A DNA stretch of 64,000 nucleotides. It comes from Seohaeicola saemankumensis. Its GTDB lineage: Bacteria; Pseudomonadota; Alphaproteobacteria; Rhodobacterales; Rhodobacteraceae. The DNA lies in contig NZ_JAINWI010000004.1 in the NCBI RefSeq assembly GCF_021021435.1, positions 186,001-250,000 on the forward strand. The letters are read 5' to 3'. Below the pieces are notes generated by a model that was given only the letters and a program-made list of their open reading frames with translations, was not told where the DNA came from and did no database searches. The position numbers and the translations under genes were made by a program. Numbering within the stretch: position 1 is the first letter of the stretch; every line of letters begins with the position of its first letter. This document shows, one piece after another, positions 30,005 through 38,934 of the stretch.

Positions 30005-31612
30005 TCAGGCCTCCGCCTCCTCTTCTTCGGTGTCGTCTTCTTCGCCCGCCAGTTCAGCAGGGTCTACCCAACCCAGCATGACACGCGCAGTCATGATCAT
30101 GGACTGCGCCTCGGCCAGAGACATATCGAATTTTTCCAGCAAGCCTTCGTCTTTGATACGCTCACCGTTTACAGTGGTCCAGCCGCCGGCCAGTTCCCAG
30201 TCAGCACAGGTGGCAAAGTCTTCCAGCGTTTTCACGCCATCTTCGGCCAATGCCTCGATCATCTGGGGTGTCAGGCCTTCAAATTCAACCAGACTGTCCT
30301 CGACTCCCAGTTCGCGAGCGTGATCCATCGCGGCTTTGGCAGCCGCCTCAAGCGTGTCGCGGGCACGCATCTGAAGCTCGCTTGCGGTGCTTTCATCGAC
30401 ACCGTCAATGACAAGAAGTTCGTCCAAATCGACATAGGCCACTTCTTCCAGATTGGTGAAGCCTTCGGCAACCAGAAGCTGGGCAAAGAACTCATCCAGA
30501 TCCAGCGTGTCCATGAACAGCTTGGTCCGCTCTTCAAACTCTTTCTGACGACGCGAGGATTCCTCGGCTTCTGTCAGAATGTCGATATCCAGACCTGTCA
30601 ACTGGCTGGCCAGACGCACGTTCTGACCGCGACGACCGATTGCAAGGCTCAGTTGCTCGTCCGGAACGACAACTTCGATCTTGCCAGCTTCCTCGTCGAT
30701 CACGACTTTGGACACCTCGGCAGGCTGAAGCGCATTCACAAGGAACGTCGCCTGATCCTCGTTCCACGGAATGATGTCGATTTTCTCGCCCTGAAGTTCG
30801 TTCACCACCGCCTGCACGCGGCTGCCGCGCATACCGACGCAGGCACCCACAGGGTCGATCGAGTTGTCATAGGAAATAACTGCGATCTTCGCGCGGCTGC
30901 CGGGGTCGCGGGCGACGGCTTTGATCTCGATAATGTTGTCGTAGATCTCGGGAACTTCCATCTTGAACAGCTCGGCCATGAACTGCGGATCGGTCCGGCT
31001 GAGGAAGATCTGCGGACCGCGCTGTTCGCGGCGCACATCCTTGATGTAGCAGCGGATACGATCATTCGGACGATAGGATTCGCGGCCGATTTTCTCGTTG
31101 CGGCGCAGGATGGCTTCGCCACGGCCCACATCGACGATGACGTTGCCATATTCCTCGCGCTTGACCACGCCATTGATGATGGTGCCTTGACGGTCCTTGA
31201 ATTCCTCGTACTGGCGATCGCGCTCCGCTTCGCGGACCTTCTGCAGAATGACCTGCTTGGCCGACTGCGCCGCGATCCGGCCCATGTCGACGGGCGGTAC
31301 TTCTTCGATGAATTCCTGCCCGATCTGGGGGTCGGCCATGTATTGCTTGGCCTGTTCTACGGTGAACTGCGCCTGATAATTCTCAAGCTCATCATCGGCG
31401 ACCACGGTGCGCACACGGGTAAAGGCCGCACGACCTGTCTTGCGGTCGATCTTGACGCGGATATCCATTTCCGAGCCGTAGCGCGACTTGGCCGCACGGG
31501 CGAGGGATTCCTCCATCGCTTCGACGACCAGACCGGGGTCGATCATCTTTTCACGGGCGACGGCCTCTGCGGTCTGCAAAAGCTCCAGCTGGTTGGCGGA
31601 AGTGATTGCCAT
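30005..31612 (-). CDS. nusA: Transcription termination/antitermination protein NusA
   Basis: Binds RNA polymerase and nascent RNA. It has an N-terminal polymerase-binding domain, S1 domain, two KH domains (GACVGMRGSRVQAV, then LAIGRRGQNVRLASQL) and C-terminal acidic repeats, with an Asp/Glu-rich tail; 535 aa. It lies 4 bases after rimP and 22 before ylxR. A terminator-like hairpin sits in the operon leader, a plausible site for NusA feedback. Confidence 0.97.
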   Translation of the reverse strand: MAITSANQLELLQTAEAVAREKMIDPGLVVEAMEESLARAAKSRYGSEMDIRVKIDRKTGRAAFTRVRTVVADDELENYQAQFTVEQAKQYMADPQIGQEFIEEVPPVDMGRIAAQSAKQVILQKVREAERDRQYEEFKDRQGTIINGVVKREEYGNVIVDVGRGEAILRRNEKIGRESYRPNDRIRCYIKDVRREQRGPQIFLSRTDPQFMAELFKMEVPEIYDNIIEIKAVARDPGSRAKIAVISYDNSIDPVGACVGMRGSRVQAVVNELQGEKIDIIPWNEDQATFLVNALQPAEVSKVVIDEEAGKIEVVVPDEQLSLAIGRRGQNVRLASQLTGLDIDILTEAEESSRRQKEFEERTKLFMDTLDLDEFFAQLLVAEGFTNLEEVAYVDLDELLVIDGVDESTASELQMRARDTLEAAAKAAMDHARELGVEDSLVEFEGLTPQMIEALAEDGVKTLEDFATCADWELAGGWTTVNGERIKDEGLLEKFDMSLAEAQSMIMTARVMLGWVDPAELAGEEDDTEEEEAEA

Positions 31613-31616
31613 GGTC

Positions 31617-32198
31617 TCAGTCCTCCTCGGAACCGGTGTCAGTGTCTGTTACTATTTCGTCAAATTGCTCTTCGTCGACAAAACCTGCCGCTTTCCGCTG
31701 GCGCAGCATCTCGCGGATCAGTTCATCGGTCAGGATCAGTTTGGCATCGGATAGCCAGTCGAATTTCAACCCGACAGTGCCTTCGTCGATATTGATCAGA
31801 ACCTCGTCGCCCTCGACGCCGGCCAGCACACCTTTGAAGCGGCGGCGTCCGTCGATCAGTTCGTCGGTCTCAACCCGAGCATCGTAACCCTCGAAAGTCT
31901 CGAAATCCTTGAGGCGGGTCAGTGGCCGGTCGATGCCGGGGCTGGATACTTCCAGCGTATATTCATCAACGATAGGGTCTTCCACATCCAGCGTGGCGCT
32001 GACGGCTGTGCTGATCTCGGCGCATTGGTCGACAGAGATACCGCCTTCGGGACGCTCGGCCATGATCTGCAGGATCGAAGTCTTGCCACCCATCAGCCGG
32101 ACGCGCACCAGCTCGTAACCCAGATCTTCGATCACGGGGGTAATGATCTCGGCCAGTCGGCGATCAATGGCGGCTTTGGCGATCAGGTCGTTGGTCAT
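31617..32198 (-). CDS. rimP: Ribosome maturation factor RimP
   Basis: Assists 30S assembly. The family pattern is present: [12 protein letters not shown], then [22 protein letters not shown], with a C-terminal Sm-like domain. 193 aa, with an acidic end. It is the first gene of rimP-nusA-ylxR-infB. Its ATG is only 24 bases after a U-tracted hairpin. Confidence 0.95.
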   Translation of the reverse strand: MTNDLIAKAAIDRRLAEIITPVIEDLGYELVRVRLMGGKTSILQIMAERPEGGISVDQCAEISTAVSATLDVEDPIVDEYTLEVSSPGIDRPLTRLKDFETFEGYDARVETDELIDGRRRFKGVLAGVEGDEVLINIDEGTVGLKFDWLSDAKLILTDELIREMLRQRKAAGFVDEEQFDEIVTDTDTGSEED

Positions 32199-32222
32199 AG
32201 GTCAGGCTTGCCTTTCAGGCAC

Positions 32223-32246
32223 AAAAAAACGGGCGCGCGGCCCGTT
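32223..32246 (-). promoter_or_regulatory. Terminator-like hairpin in the rimP-nusA-infB leader
   Basis: Read on the minus strand: AACGGGC, a 5-base loop, GCCCGTT, then a run of seven T in total. It has the form of an intrinsic terminator but lies between a promoter (32301-32329) and the rimP start (32198). About 50 bases upstream, GGCGCGC could pair instead with GCGCGCC of the hairpin's loop and 3' arm, giving an alternative structure. It could be an attenuator, or the end of a short RNA of about 70 bases, or the terminator of the upstream pip gene. Confidence 0.65.
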
Positions 32247-32300
32247 GATATTTCCCGGTGGTACGGTGGGAGTGGACCCCAGCGCGCCGCTGTTGAAGGG

Positions 32301-32329
32301 GATATACGCCGCATGGCCTGAGTCTGCAA
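32301..32329 (-). promoter_or_regulatory. Probable sigma-70 promoter of rimP-nusA-ylxR-infB
   Basis: Minus strand: -35 TTGCAG (32329-32324), a 17-base spacer, -10 TATATC (32306-32301). Transcription would begin near 32294, giving a leader of about 95 bases that contains the hairpin at 32223-32246. Confidence 0.55.
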
Positions 32330-32354
32330 GAGGGCAAACAGGATTCCCCGACAC

Positions 32355-33326
32355 CTAGCCTTCGGCGATTCGATCCATCACACGCACCAGCTCGGCGCTG
32401 ATTCCGGGTTCGGACAAGGCGTGACCGGCATTGCGGACCATATGCAATTCGACATTGGGCCAGCCTGCAGCCAGTTTCCATGCGGCTTGCGGCGGGCAGA
32501 TCATATCGTATCGGCCCTGCACGATGGCCCCCGGAATATGTGCTATCCGGTCAAGCTGATCCAGAATCTGGCCGTCATATTTCAGAAAGGCGCCATTGGT
32601 AAAGTAATGGTTCTCTAATCGAGCAAAGGCGCGTGCATATTCGCTGGGGCTTTCGCCGCCGACACCGTTGGAATGGAACGACGCTAATGCATTCTCCCAT
32701 GAAGACCATGCACGGGCGTATTTTGTTTCAACCATCAGATCGCCCGAAAACAACCGTTTGTTATAGGCGGCAATCAGGTCGTCATGTTCGTTTTCGGGAA
32801 TCAGGTCGACAAAACGGGCCCATGTTTCGGGCCAGAATTTTCCGGCACCGCCGCCGTAAAACCAGTCAAGCTCGGCCTTGGTGGCCAGAAAGACACCGCG
32901 TAAGACAAGTCCCGACACGCGTTCAGGATGAGCTTGCGCATAGATTAGCCCCAGTGTCGCCCCCCAGCTACCGCCAAAGACGATCCATTGATCAATCGCC
33001 AGATGGGTCCGGATCAGTTCGATATCGCGCACCAGATGCCACGTCGTATTGTCCCTGACCGAGGCATGCGGGCGCGAACGTCCGCAGCCGCGTTGATCGA
33101 ACAGGATCACACGGAACACCTTGGGGTCGAAATAGCGTCGCATCGCGGGGCTGCATCCACCGCCGGGCCCGCCATGCAGCACAACAACCGGCATTCCTTG
33201 AGGATTGCCGGATTGCTCCATATACACGGTATGGCCATCGCCCACGTCGATCATCCGCTGGTCGAACGGGTCAACCGGCGGGTGCAGATAGTGGACTGCG
33301 CTTTTTTGGCCCAAGTATTTGTCCAT
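32355..33326 (-). CDS. pip: Proline iminopeptidase
   Basis: Alpha/beta hydrolase that releases N-terminal proline from peptides. The oxyanion HGGPGGG, DQRGCGRSRPHA and the nucleophile elbow GGSWGATLGLIYAQAHP are diagnostic. The ATG at 33326 (MDKYLGQKSAVHYLHPPVDP) gives 323 aa; the 18 residues further upstream in frame are not family-like. Its start faces the ubiG start across 48 bases. Confidence 0.93.
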   Translation of the reverse strand: MDKYLGQKSAVHYLHPPVDPFDQRMIDVGDGHTVYMEQSGNPQGMPVVVLHGGPGGGCSPAMRRYFDPKVFRVILFDQRGCGRSRPHASVRDNTTWHLVRDIELIRTHLAIDQWIVFGGSWGATLGLIYAQAHPERVSGLVLRGVFLATKAELDWFYGGGAGKFWPETWARFVDLIPENEHDDLIAAYNKRLFSGDLMVETKYARAWSSWENALASFHSNGVGGESPSEYARAFARLENHYFTNGAFLKYDGQILDQLDRIAHIPGAIVQGRYDMICPPQAAWKLAAGWPNVELHMVRNAGHALSEPGISAELVRVMDRIAEG

Positions 33327-33374
33327 GGTGAACCTATATGACGAATGGACGTAAAAGAGCACATGGAGAGCAGA

Positions 33375-34121
33375 ATGCAAGCCGGTCAGACCACAGTTGA
33401 TCCCGCAGAGGTCGCCAAGTTCGAGGCGATGGCCGCAGAATGGTGGGACCCGAATGGCAAATTCAAGCCGCTACATATGCTGAATCCCTGTCGTCTTGAC
33501 TATATCACACGCCAGATCGCGGGCGAATATGCGCGTGTTTTGTCAGGTGGTGCGCCTTTCAAGGGCTTGCGGATTCTGGATATCGGCTGCGGCGGGGGAT
33601 TGTTGTCCGAGCCTATGGCCAGACTTGGCGCAGATGTGGTCGGTGCGGATGCAGCACCGCGCAATATCCCTGTGGCGCAGCTTCACGCAGAGCAGTCCGG
33701 TCTGACCATCGACTACCGCAACACGACAGCCGAGGACATGGCAGCAGCCGGCGAGCAGTTCGACGTCGTGTTGAATATGGAAGTGGTCGAGCATGTAGCC
33801 GATCCACTGGCCTATCTGACCGCCTGCCGCCAATTGCTGAAACCCGGCGGATTGCACATCTGTTCGACGATAAACCGCAATCCAAAAAGTTTTGCGATGG
33901 CGATTGTCGGCGCGGAATATGTGATGCGCTGGCTGCCCAAGGGCACGCATGAATGGGCCAAGTTTATCACGCCCGACGAATTGTTCGAACTTCTCCGCAA
34001 TGCGGGTCTGGAGCCTGTCGACCGCAAGGGGTTTGTGTTTAACCCGCTCACTTGGGTCTGGTCCTTGTCTGACCGCGATCTGAGCGTCAACTATGTGACT
34101 GCCAGCCTGAAACCTGATTGA
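33375..34121 (+). CDS. ubiG: Ubiquinone O-methyltransferase UbiG
   Basis: Carries out both O-methylations of ubiquinone synthesis. It has SAM motif [20 protein letters not shown] and the UbiG-specific [19 protein letters not shown] and [17 protein letters not shown]. Of three in-frame ATGs (33345, 33363, 33375) the last has a GGAG at good spacing and gives 248 aa. It is divergent from pip. Confidence 0.95.
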   Translation: MQAGQTTVDPAEVAKFEAMAAEWWDPNGKFKPLHMLNPCRLDYITRQIAGEYARVLSGGAPFKGLRILDIGCGGGLLSEPMARLGADVVGADAAPRNIPVAQLHAEQSGLTIDYRNTTAEDMAAAGEQFDVVLNMEVVEHVADPLAYLTACRQLLKPGGLHICSTINRNPKSFAMAIVGAEYVMRWLPKGTHEWAKFITPDELFELLRNAGLEPVDRKGFVFNPLTWVWSLSDRDLSVNYVTASLKPD

Positions 34122-34198
34122 AACAAGAAGCTTTTGGGCTCAACTCGGGAACTCAAGACCTACACGTCAACTGATTCGGCGATATCCTGAGGACAGTT

Positions 34199-34639
34199 TC
34201 AGTCGGCTTCCAGCTTCAAGCGCAGTTCGCGCAGGATCGGAATAGCGGCGCGGACTTTTTCATCGCCAAGCTCTGTAATCAGTTCCGCAATCATCGGTGA
34301 AATCGCGTCAAGCGCTGCATCGCGGGCGCGGCGCCCCGCAGGGCTGATCGCTACCATCTTGCGGCGGGCGTCGTCCCAATCGGGCCGGATATGGATGTAG
34401 CCGGCCCATTCCAGCTTGCCCAATGTGTTGGTCATCGCGCCTCGCGTGACATGAAAGCTTTTGGCCAATTGTGCAGGACTTCTTTCAGCGCCCGACCGCG
34501 CCAGATGGTTCAAGACCGAGAAATGGGAAATCTCCATGCCTTTCGGCAGCACTTTGGACAGCCGGTTGCGGACCAGTTGGTCAGCGGTCAGGATTTCGCT
34601 GAACAGGGCGACCGCAAGGGAATTGCTGTTGTCAGACAT
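34199..34639 (-). CDS. MarR family transcriptional regulator
   Basis: Winged-helix repressor-type protein, 146 aa from the ATG at 34639 (MSDNSNSLAVALFSEIL); an ATG at 34663 would add 8 residues. The DNA-binding region includes ISHFSVLNHLARSG, SPAQLAKSFHVTRGAMTNTLGKLE and the wing DWDDARRKMVAISPAGRR. It overlaps the end of the amidase gene by 8 bases, so it lies last in a leftward operon. The target and ligand are unknown. Confidence 0.87.
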   Translation of the reverse strand: MSDNSNSLAVALFSEILTADQLVRNRLSKVLPKGMEISHFSVLNHLARSGAERSPAQLAKSFHVTRGAMTNTLGKLEWAGYIHIRPDWDDARRKMVAISPAGRRARDAALDAISPMIAELITELGDEKVRAAIPILRELRLKLEAD

Positions 34640-35468
34640 CGGGCGGGGCAAACTTTCGATCATGCGTCAACGCGGGCACGCGTGTTCTTGCTTGTGCCAC
34701 AGCGTCTATCTGCAAATCAACGAACGTGATCCCCGGATCGGTGCCCGCATCGACCAAAACCTCACCCCAAGGCGAGATGGCCATACTGTGCCCATGGGTT
34801 CGGCGCATTCCGCCTGTCGAAGAAGGGTGCAAGCCAGTCTGCGCCGGTGCCAGTACATAGCAACCTGTTTCGATAGCGCGCGCGCGCAAAAGTGGTTCCC
34901 AATGGGCGGCACCGGTGACGGGGGAAAAGGCGGCAGGGACAGTTAATATCTGCGCCCCCGCATGCGCCAAAGCGCGGTGCAAATGCGGGAAACGGATGTC
35001 GTAGCATACCGTCATACCGATCTGCGCAAAACCTGCATCTGCCAGAACAGCGCGGTCACCAGGGCGGAATCCGGCTGATTCCCGATAGGTTTCGGTTTCC
35101 GACACCTGCACATCGAACATGTGGATCTTGTCATATGCCGCGCAGATCGCGCCGTCAGGTCCGACAAGAAAGGACCGGTTGGCGAACCGCCCCTCGGGAT
35201 CGTCCGTTTTGAGGGCAAGTGAGCCGATCAGAAGCCAGATACCGGCCCGCTTCGCCTCGTTCCGCAATCCCGCAAGGGTTGGGTCATCATCCTGTGATGA
35301 AAGCACGGCCTTCTGATGGGCTCTGCTATTCGAGATGCAATTGGTCACCTCTGGCGTCAAGATGAAGCCTGCACCATCTGCCGCTGCCTGCCGGACCATC
35401 TGCGCAACCGTTTCAAGGTTGGCGGCAGGATCATCACCGGACGTCAGTTGCAGCAGCGCAGCTTTCAT
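34632..35468 (-). CDS. Nitrilase-family amidohydrolase (deaminated-glutathione amidase type)
   Basis: Carbon-nitrogen hydrolase with the E-K-C triad at E40 (LTPEVTN), K114 (YDKIHMFDV) and C155 (TVCYDIRFPHLHRAL). Length (278 aa) and motif context (YDKIHMFDVQV) resemble the Nit1/YbeM branch, which repairs deaminated glutathione. It follows grxC by 6 bases, which suits a glutathione-related role but does not prove it. Confidence 0.87.
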   Translation of the reverse strand: MKAALLQLTSGDDPAANLETVAQMVRQAAADGAGFILTPEVTNCISNSRAHQKAVLSSQDDDPTLAGLRNEAKRAGIWLLIGSLALKTDDPEGRFANRSFLVGPDGAICAAYDKIHMFDVQVSETETYRESAGFRPGDRAVLADAGFAQIGMTVCYDIRFPHLHRALAHAGAQILTVPAAFSPVTGAAHWEPLLRARAIETGCYVLAPAQTGLHPSSTGGMRRTHGHSMAISPWGEVLVDAGTDPGITFVDLQIDAVAQARTRVPALTHDRKFAPPDV

Positions 35469-35474
35469 CGGACG

Positions 35475-35732
35475 TCAGCCATTGATCATCGCATCAAGCT
35501 TGCCCGCATTTTCCAGTGCAAAAAGATCATCGCAACCGCCAACATGTGTGTCGCCGATGAATATCTGTGGCACCGTCCGCCCACCACTAGCGCGTTGGAT
35601 CATCTCCGGCTTGCGGTCCGGATTGCTGAGCACATCGACCTCGGAAAAGCTGACGCCTTTCTGGGACAACAGACGTTTCGCAGCGTGACAATAGCCGCAG
35701 AGAGGGGAGGTATAAATCTCGACAGGTTGCAT
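35475..35732 (-). CDS. grxC: Glutaredoxin 3
   Basis: Small dithiol oxidoreductase, 85 aa. Active site C12-G-Y-C15 in YTSPLCGYCHAAK, with the glutathione-binding TVPQIFIGDTHVGGCDDL. It sits between comF and the amidase gene, all read leftward. Confidence 0.95.
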   Translation of the reverse strand: MQPVEIYTSPLCGYCHAAKRLLSQKGVSFSEVDVLSNPDRKPEMIQRASGGRTVPQIFIGDTHVGGCDDLFALENAGKLDAMING

Positions 35733-35773
35733 ATCGCGCGTATTCCTTTAGCCACGTTTAACTCTTCCGTGAT

Positions 35774-36505
35774 TTAGGCATCCTTTGCAACGCGCGCCAG
35801 TGTAAGCACGAAAACTTGCGCGGCACCGGCGATCAAGCAGGCATCGGCGCAGGCGGCCAGGGTCGCGCCGGATGTCATTACATCATCCACGATCAGGATC
35901 GAACGCCCGTGCAACTTCTGACGCCGTGAAGGTGCGACAGTGATGGCCGCGTTCAACATTCTGAAACGGGCATCACGCCCTGCGCCGTCCAGAGAAGCGG
36001 TGTGCTTTTTCCGGACCAACAGATCGGGGCAATGGTCCAAGCCGGTATTCCGTGCCAACCTTGAGGACAGCAGCGCCGACTGGTTGTAGCGGCGGTTCAG
36101 CATGCGGGTCCAATGTAAGGGCACGGGTGCTATCAGCATACCTGATTTCAGTATCGGCCGCGCCGCCTGTGCCATCCATCCCGCAGCCGGCACGACAATA
36201 TCCTGACGGTCCCCATGTTTCAGCGCGAGGACAAGTTTGCGACCTGTTCCCTTGTACAAAAGAGCCGCCCGCCCGCGTGTCCAAGGGCGTGCAATTGTCA
36301 TGCAATCATCGCAGTGAACCATATCTTGCGATGCTTCCTGTCCCGGCAAAGGGGTGCCGCACAGGTCGCAGACAAGGCCACCGATAAATCCGGTCTCGCG
36401 CCAGCACGCGGCACACAGCCCAAGCTCGGTTTCGACCAATCCGCCGCAAGACAGACAGGCGGGCGGATAGATCAGCCGCAAGACCGTTTGAAACCTGCCT
36501 ATCAT
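35774..36505 (-). CDS. ComF family phosphoribosyltransferase-like protein
   Basis: Two zinc-type cysteine pairs (CLSCGG with CAACW; CDLCG with HCDDC) are followed by a PRTase fold whose PRPP loop is ILIVDDVMTSGATLAACADA. The ATG at 36505 (MIGRFQTVLRLIYPPACLSCGG) gives 243 aa; the 39 in-frame residues further upstream would overlap the divergent methyltransferase-like gene. ComF is linked to DNA uptake in some bacteria; the function here is unknown. Confidence 0.88.
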   Translation of the reverse strand: MIGRFQTVLRLIYPPACLSCGGLVETELGLCAACWRETGFIGGLVCDLCGTPLPGQEASQDMVHCDDCMTIARPWTRGRAALLYKGTGRKLVLALKHGDRQDIVVPAAGWMAQAARPILKSGMLIAPVPLHWTRMLNRRYNQSALLSSRLARNTGLDHCPDLLVRKKHTASLDGAGRDARFRMLNAAITVAPSRRQKLHGRSILIVDDVMTSGATLAACADACLIAGAAQVFVLTLARVAKDA

Positions 36506-36522
36506 CTGACTATATCCCGCCC

Positions 36523-37344
36523 ATGACCCAGACGCCCAGTTTAACCGACCGCAAGGCCTTGCTCCGCAACCGCATGCGCGCGGCCCGTGCGCCAGCGATG
36601 TTCTTGCAGCGGGAAGCCGCAAGCGAAATCAAGGATCGTCTGGAACTGGTTAACAGGACCTTTACACATGCCGCGGTGGTGACAGGTTTTCCCTCGCTCT
36701 GGCAATCACTTATGCCGAACGCGAAACTGGTGCCCGATGACGACGTTCTACCGCTGGAAAAACAGGCCCATGATCTAGCTATCCATGCCCTTGGCCTGCA
36801 CTGGTCCACCGATCCTGTCGGACAGCTAATTCAGATGCGAAGGGCGCTGAAACCTGACGGGCTATGTCTTGTTTCCATGTTCGGGGGTCAGACTTTACAC
36901 GAACTTCGCAGCGCATTGGCCGAGGCCGAAGTGCGCGTGACAGGCGGGTTGTCGCCACGCATTCTGCCGATGGCCGAGATACGCGATCTGGGTGGTCTTC
37001 TTCAGCGTGCGGGGCTTGCCCTTCCTGTCGCGGACAATATCAGCCTGAAAGTCAGCTATGCCGATCCGTTTGCCCTGATGCGCGATCTGCGGGCAATGGG
37101 CGAAGGCAATGCACTGGCAGCACGGCTACGCAAACCCACGCGCCGCGCCGTTCTGGACGAGGCAGCACGGCTTTATTCGGACAGATATGCAGATTCAAAC
37201 GGGCGCGTAGCTGCAACGTTCGAGATGATATTTCTCAGCGGTTGGGCGCCGGATGCCTCGCAACCGCAAGCACTTCGCCCGGGTTCAGCCAAAACGCGGC
37301 TTGCAGATGTGTTGGGGAGCGTCGAATCGAAGCTGCAAGATTGA
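36523..37344 (+). CDS. BioC/NDUFAF5-type methyltransferase-like protein with degraded SAM motif
   Basis: The C-terminal two thirds match the SAM-methyltransferase family related to NDUFAF5 (HALGLHWSTDPVGQLIQMRRALKPDGL; FGGQTLHELRSALAEAE; MAEIRDLGGLLQRAGLALPV). But the usual glycine-rich motif I, expected after VNRTFTHAAVV, is replaced by TGFPSLWQSLMPNAKL and has no GxGxG. 273 aa. It may have lost SAM binding or bind it atypically. Only 17 bases separate its ATG from the ComF start; hemH follows. Confidence 0.75.
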   Translation: MTQTPSLTDRKALLRNRMRAARAPAMFLQREAASEIKDRLELVNRTFTHAAVVTGFPSLWQSLMPNAKLVPDDDVLPLEKQAHDLAIHALGLHWSTDPVGQLIQMRRALKPDGLCLVSMFGGQTLHELRSALAEAEVRVTGGLSPRILPMAEIRDLGGLLQRAGLALPVADNISLKVSYADPFALMRDLRAMGEGNALAARLRKPTRRAVLDEAARLYSDRYADSNGRVAATFEMIFLSGWAPDASQPQALRPGSAKTRLADVLGSVESKLQD

Positions 37345-37410
37345 CGATCTGGTCAGAACCTTTATGTCCCCACGTGACCTATTCAAAAAACCCTATGAAC
37401 GAGGGCCCGC

Positions 37411-38493
37411 ATGCTGGATGCCACCGCGACAGATACAACCCATGTGAATGCCGTAAGGCCGCCCATGTCGGATGCCGACCATCCCAAGGTGACAATGGGA
37501 AAGGTTGGCATTCTGCTGGCCAATTTGGGGACACCGGATAATTACGATTATTGGTCGATGCGCCGCTACTTGAACGAGTTTCTGTCGGATCGTCGTGTCA
37601 TCGACTACAGCCCGTGGCTCTGGCAGCCGTTATTGCAACTGATCATTCTAACCAAACGCCCGTTTAGCAGCGGAAAAAACTATGAATCGATCTGGAATCA
37701 CGACAAGGGTGAAAGCCCCTTGATGACCATCACCAAGGATCAGACCGCCAAGATCACCGACGCGATGAAAGTCCGCTACGGCGATCAGGTGATGGTGGAT
37801 TTCTGCATGCGCTACGGTAATCCCTCGACCAAGTCGAAAGTGCGCGCCATGGTCGATGCAGGCTGTCGCAAAATTCTGTTTTTTCCCCTTTATCCGCATT
37901 ACGCGGGGGCGACATCAGCCACAGCAAACGACCAGTTCTTTCGCGTTCTGATGGAAGAAAAGTGGCAACCTACGGCGCGTGTCGTTGATCCCTATTACGA
38001 GCATCCTCTCTACATCGAAGCCTTAGCCCAGTCGGTAGAACGCGCCTATGCAGCGGAAGAGCACAAACCGGAGGTTCTTGTCTGCTCGTATCATGGCGTT
38101 CCGAAACGCTATCTGCTGGAAGGTGATCCCTACCATTGCCAGTGTCAGAAAACGACCCGCCTGCTGATGGAGCGGTTGGGTTGGGACAAGACGCAGATCG
38201 TCACGACCTTCCAGTCGCGCTTTGGCCCCGAAGAGTGGCTGAAGCCCTACACCGTCGAAGAAGTGGCGCGGCTTGCCAAAGAGGACGGAAAGAAACGGAT
38301 CGCAGTGATTGCTCCTGCTTTTTCGGCGGATTGCATCGAAACGCTGGAAGAGATCAACGAAGAGATCAAGGAAAGCTTCGAGGAGGCCGGTGGTGATCAC
38401 TTCACCTATATTCCCTGCCTTAACGATGACGACGCCCATATCGCGGCGCTTTCTGCGCTGATCGAGGACAATCTGAAAGGTTGGCTAGACTAA
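37411..38493 (+). CDS. hemH: Ferrochelatase
   Basis: Inserts Fe(II) into protoporphyrin IX to make haem. Motifs: VGILLANLGTPDNYDYWSMRRYLNEFLSD near the start, LFFPLYPHYAGATSATA, VCSYHGVPKRYLLEGDPYHCQC (with the catalytic His) and PAFSADCIETLEEI. 360 aa; the ATG at 37411 has GAGGG in front. A strong terminator follows. Confidence 0.96.
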   Translation: MLDATATDTTHVNAVRPPMSDADHPKVTMGKVGILLANLGTPDNYDYWSMRRYLNEFLSDRRVIDYSPWLWQPLLQLIILTKRPFSSGKNYESIWNHDKGESPLMTITKDQTAKITDAMKVRYGDQVMVDFCMRYGNPSTKSKVRAMVDAGCRKILFFPLYPHYAGATSATANDQFFRVLMEEKWQPTARVVDPYYEHPLYIEALAQSVERAYAAEEHKPEVLVCSYHGVPKRYLLEGDPYHCQCQKTTRLLMERLGWDKTQIVTTFQSRFGPEEWLKPYTVEEVARLAKEDGKKRIAVIAPAFSADCIETLEEINEEIKESFEEAGGDHFTYIPCLNDDDAHIAALSALIEDNLKGWLD

Positions 38494-38561
38494 GGACCGG
38501 TCGAAACCGGCGCAGTCACAGGCTGCGCCGATGAACGGCAAACAGGAAGAGCGGACAATAA

Positions 38562-38589
38562 AAAAGGCGGTGATAAATCACCGCCTTTT
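38562..38589. terminator. Bidirectional intrinsic terminator after hemH
   Basis: Four A, GGCGGTGAT, loop AA, ATCACCGCC, four T: a perfect 13-bp hairpin including the A/T arms. It serves hemH on the plus strand and the 60-aa gene on the minus strand. Confidence 0.9.
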
Positions 38590-38609
38590 CTATTAAAATA
38601 CCGTGGTAA

Positions 38610-38792
38610 TCAGCTTGCGACGGCTGCTGCAACCACTGCCAGGATCAGCAGGGGAACCAGGACACCGCCACCGGACGAACCAGCGGTCTCTTCAACGATC
38701 ACAGGAGCTTCCATAACCGGCTCAGCCATGTTGCCAGCATAAGCGGTCGAAGCGGCAGCTGTCAGAGCGGCTGCGAGTACAATTTTCTTCAT
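38610..38792 (-). CDS. Small exported or membrane protein (60 aa)
   Basis: MKKIVLAAALTAAASTAYAGN is a clear signal peptide. Then come an acidic proline/valine stretch (PVMEAPVIVEE), a flexible SSGGG and a hydrophobic C-terminus (VLVPLLILAVVAAAVAS) long enough to cross or sit in a membrane. GGAGG lies at good spacing before the ATG at 38792, and a terminator follows, so it is its own transcript. The function is unknown. Confidence 0.75.
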   Translation of the reverse strand: MKKIVLAAALTAAASTAYAGNMAEPVMEAPVIVEETAGSSGGGVLVPLLILAVVAAAVAS

Positions 38793-38934
38793 GTTAACCT
38801 CCAGATATTCGGCCGACGTGTGTTGTAAGCACGTCAAGCACCCAAGACGTACCTCGTATTATTGTCTAAAGCAGCAAACCGAAGCAATTGCAAATCCACA
38901 CACATTCATTCTCTCCACCTCCCGGAGAATGTCG

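Noticed and set aside
29921-31795. 624-codon plus-strand frame opposite nusA and rimP
   Set aside because: Antisense of NusA; low-complexity His/Leu/Phe-rich text typical of shadow frames.
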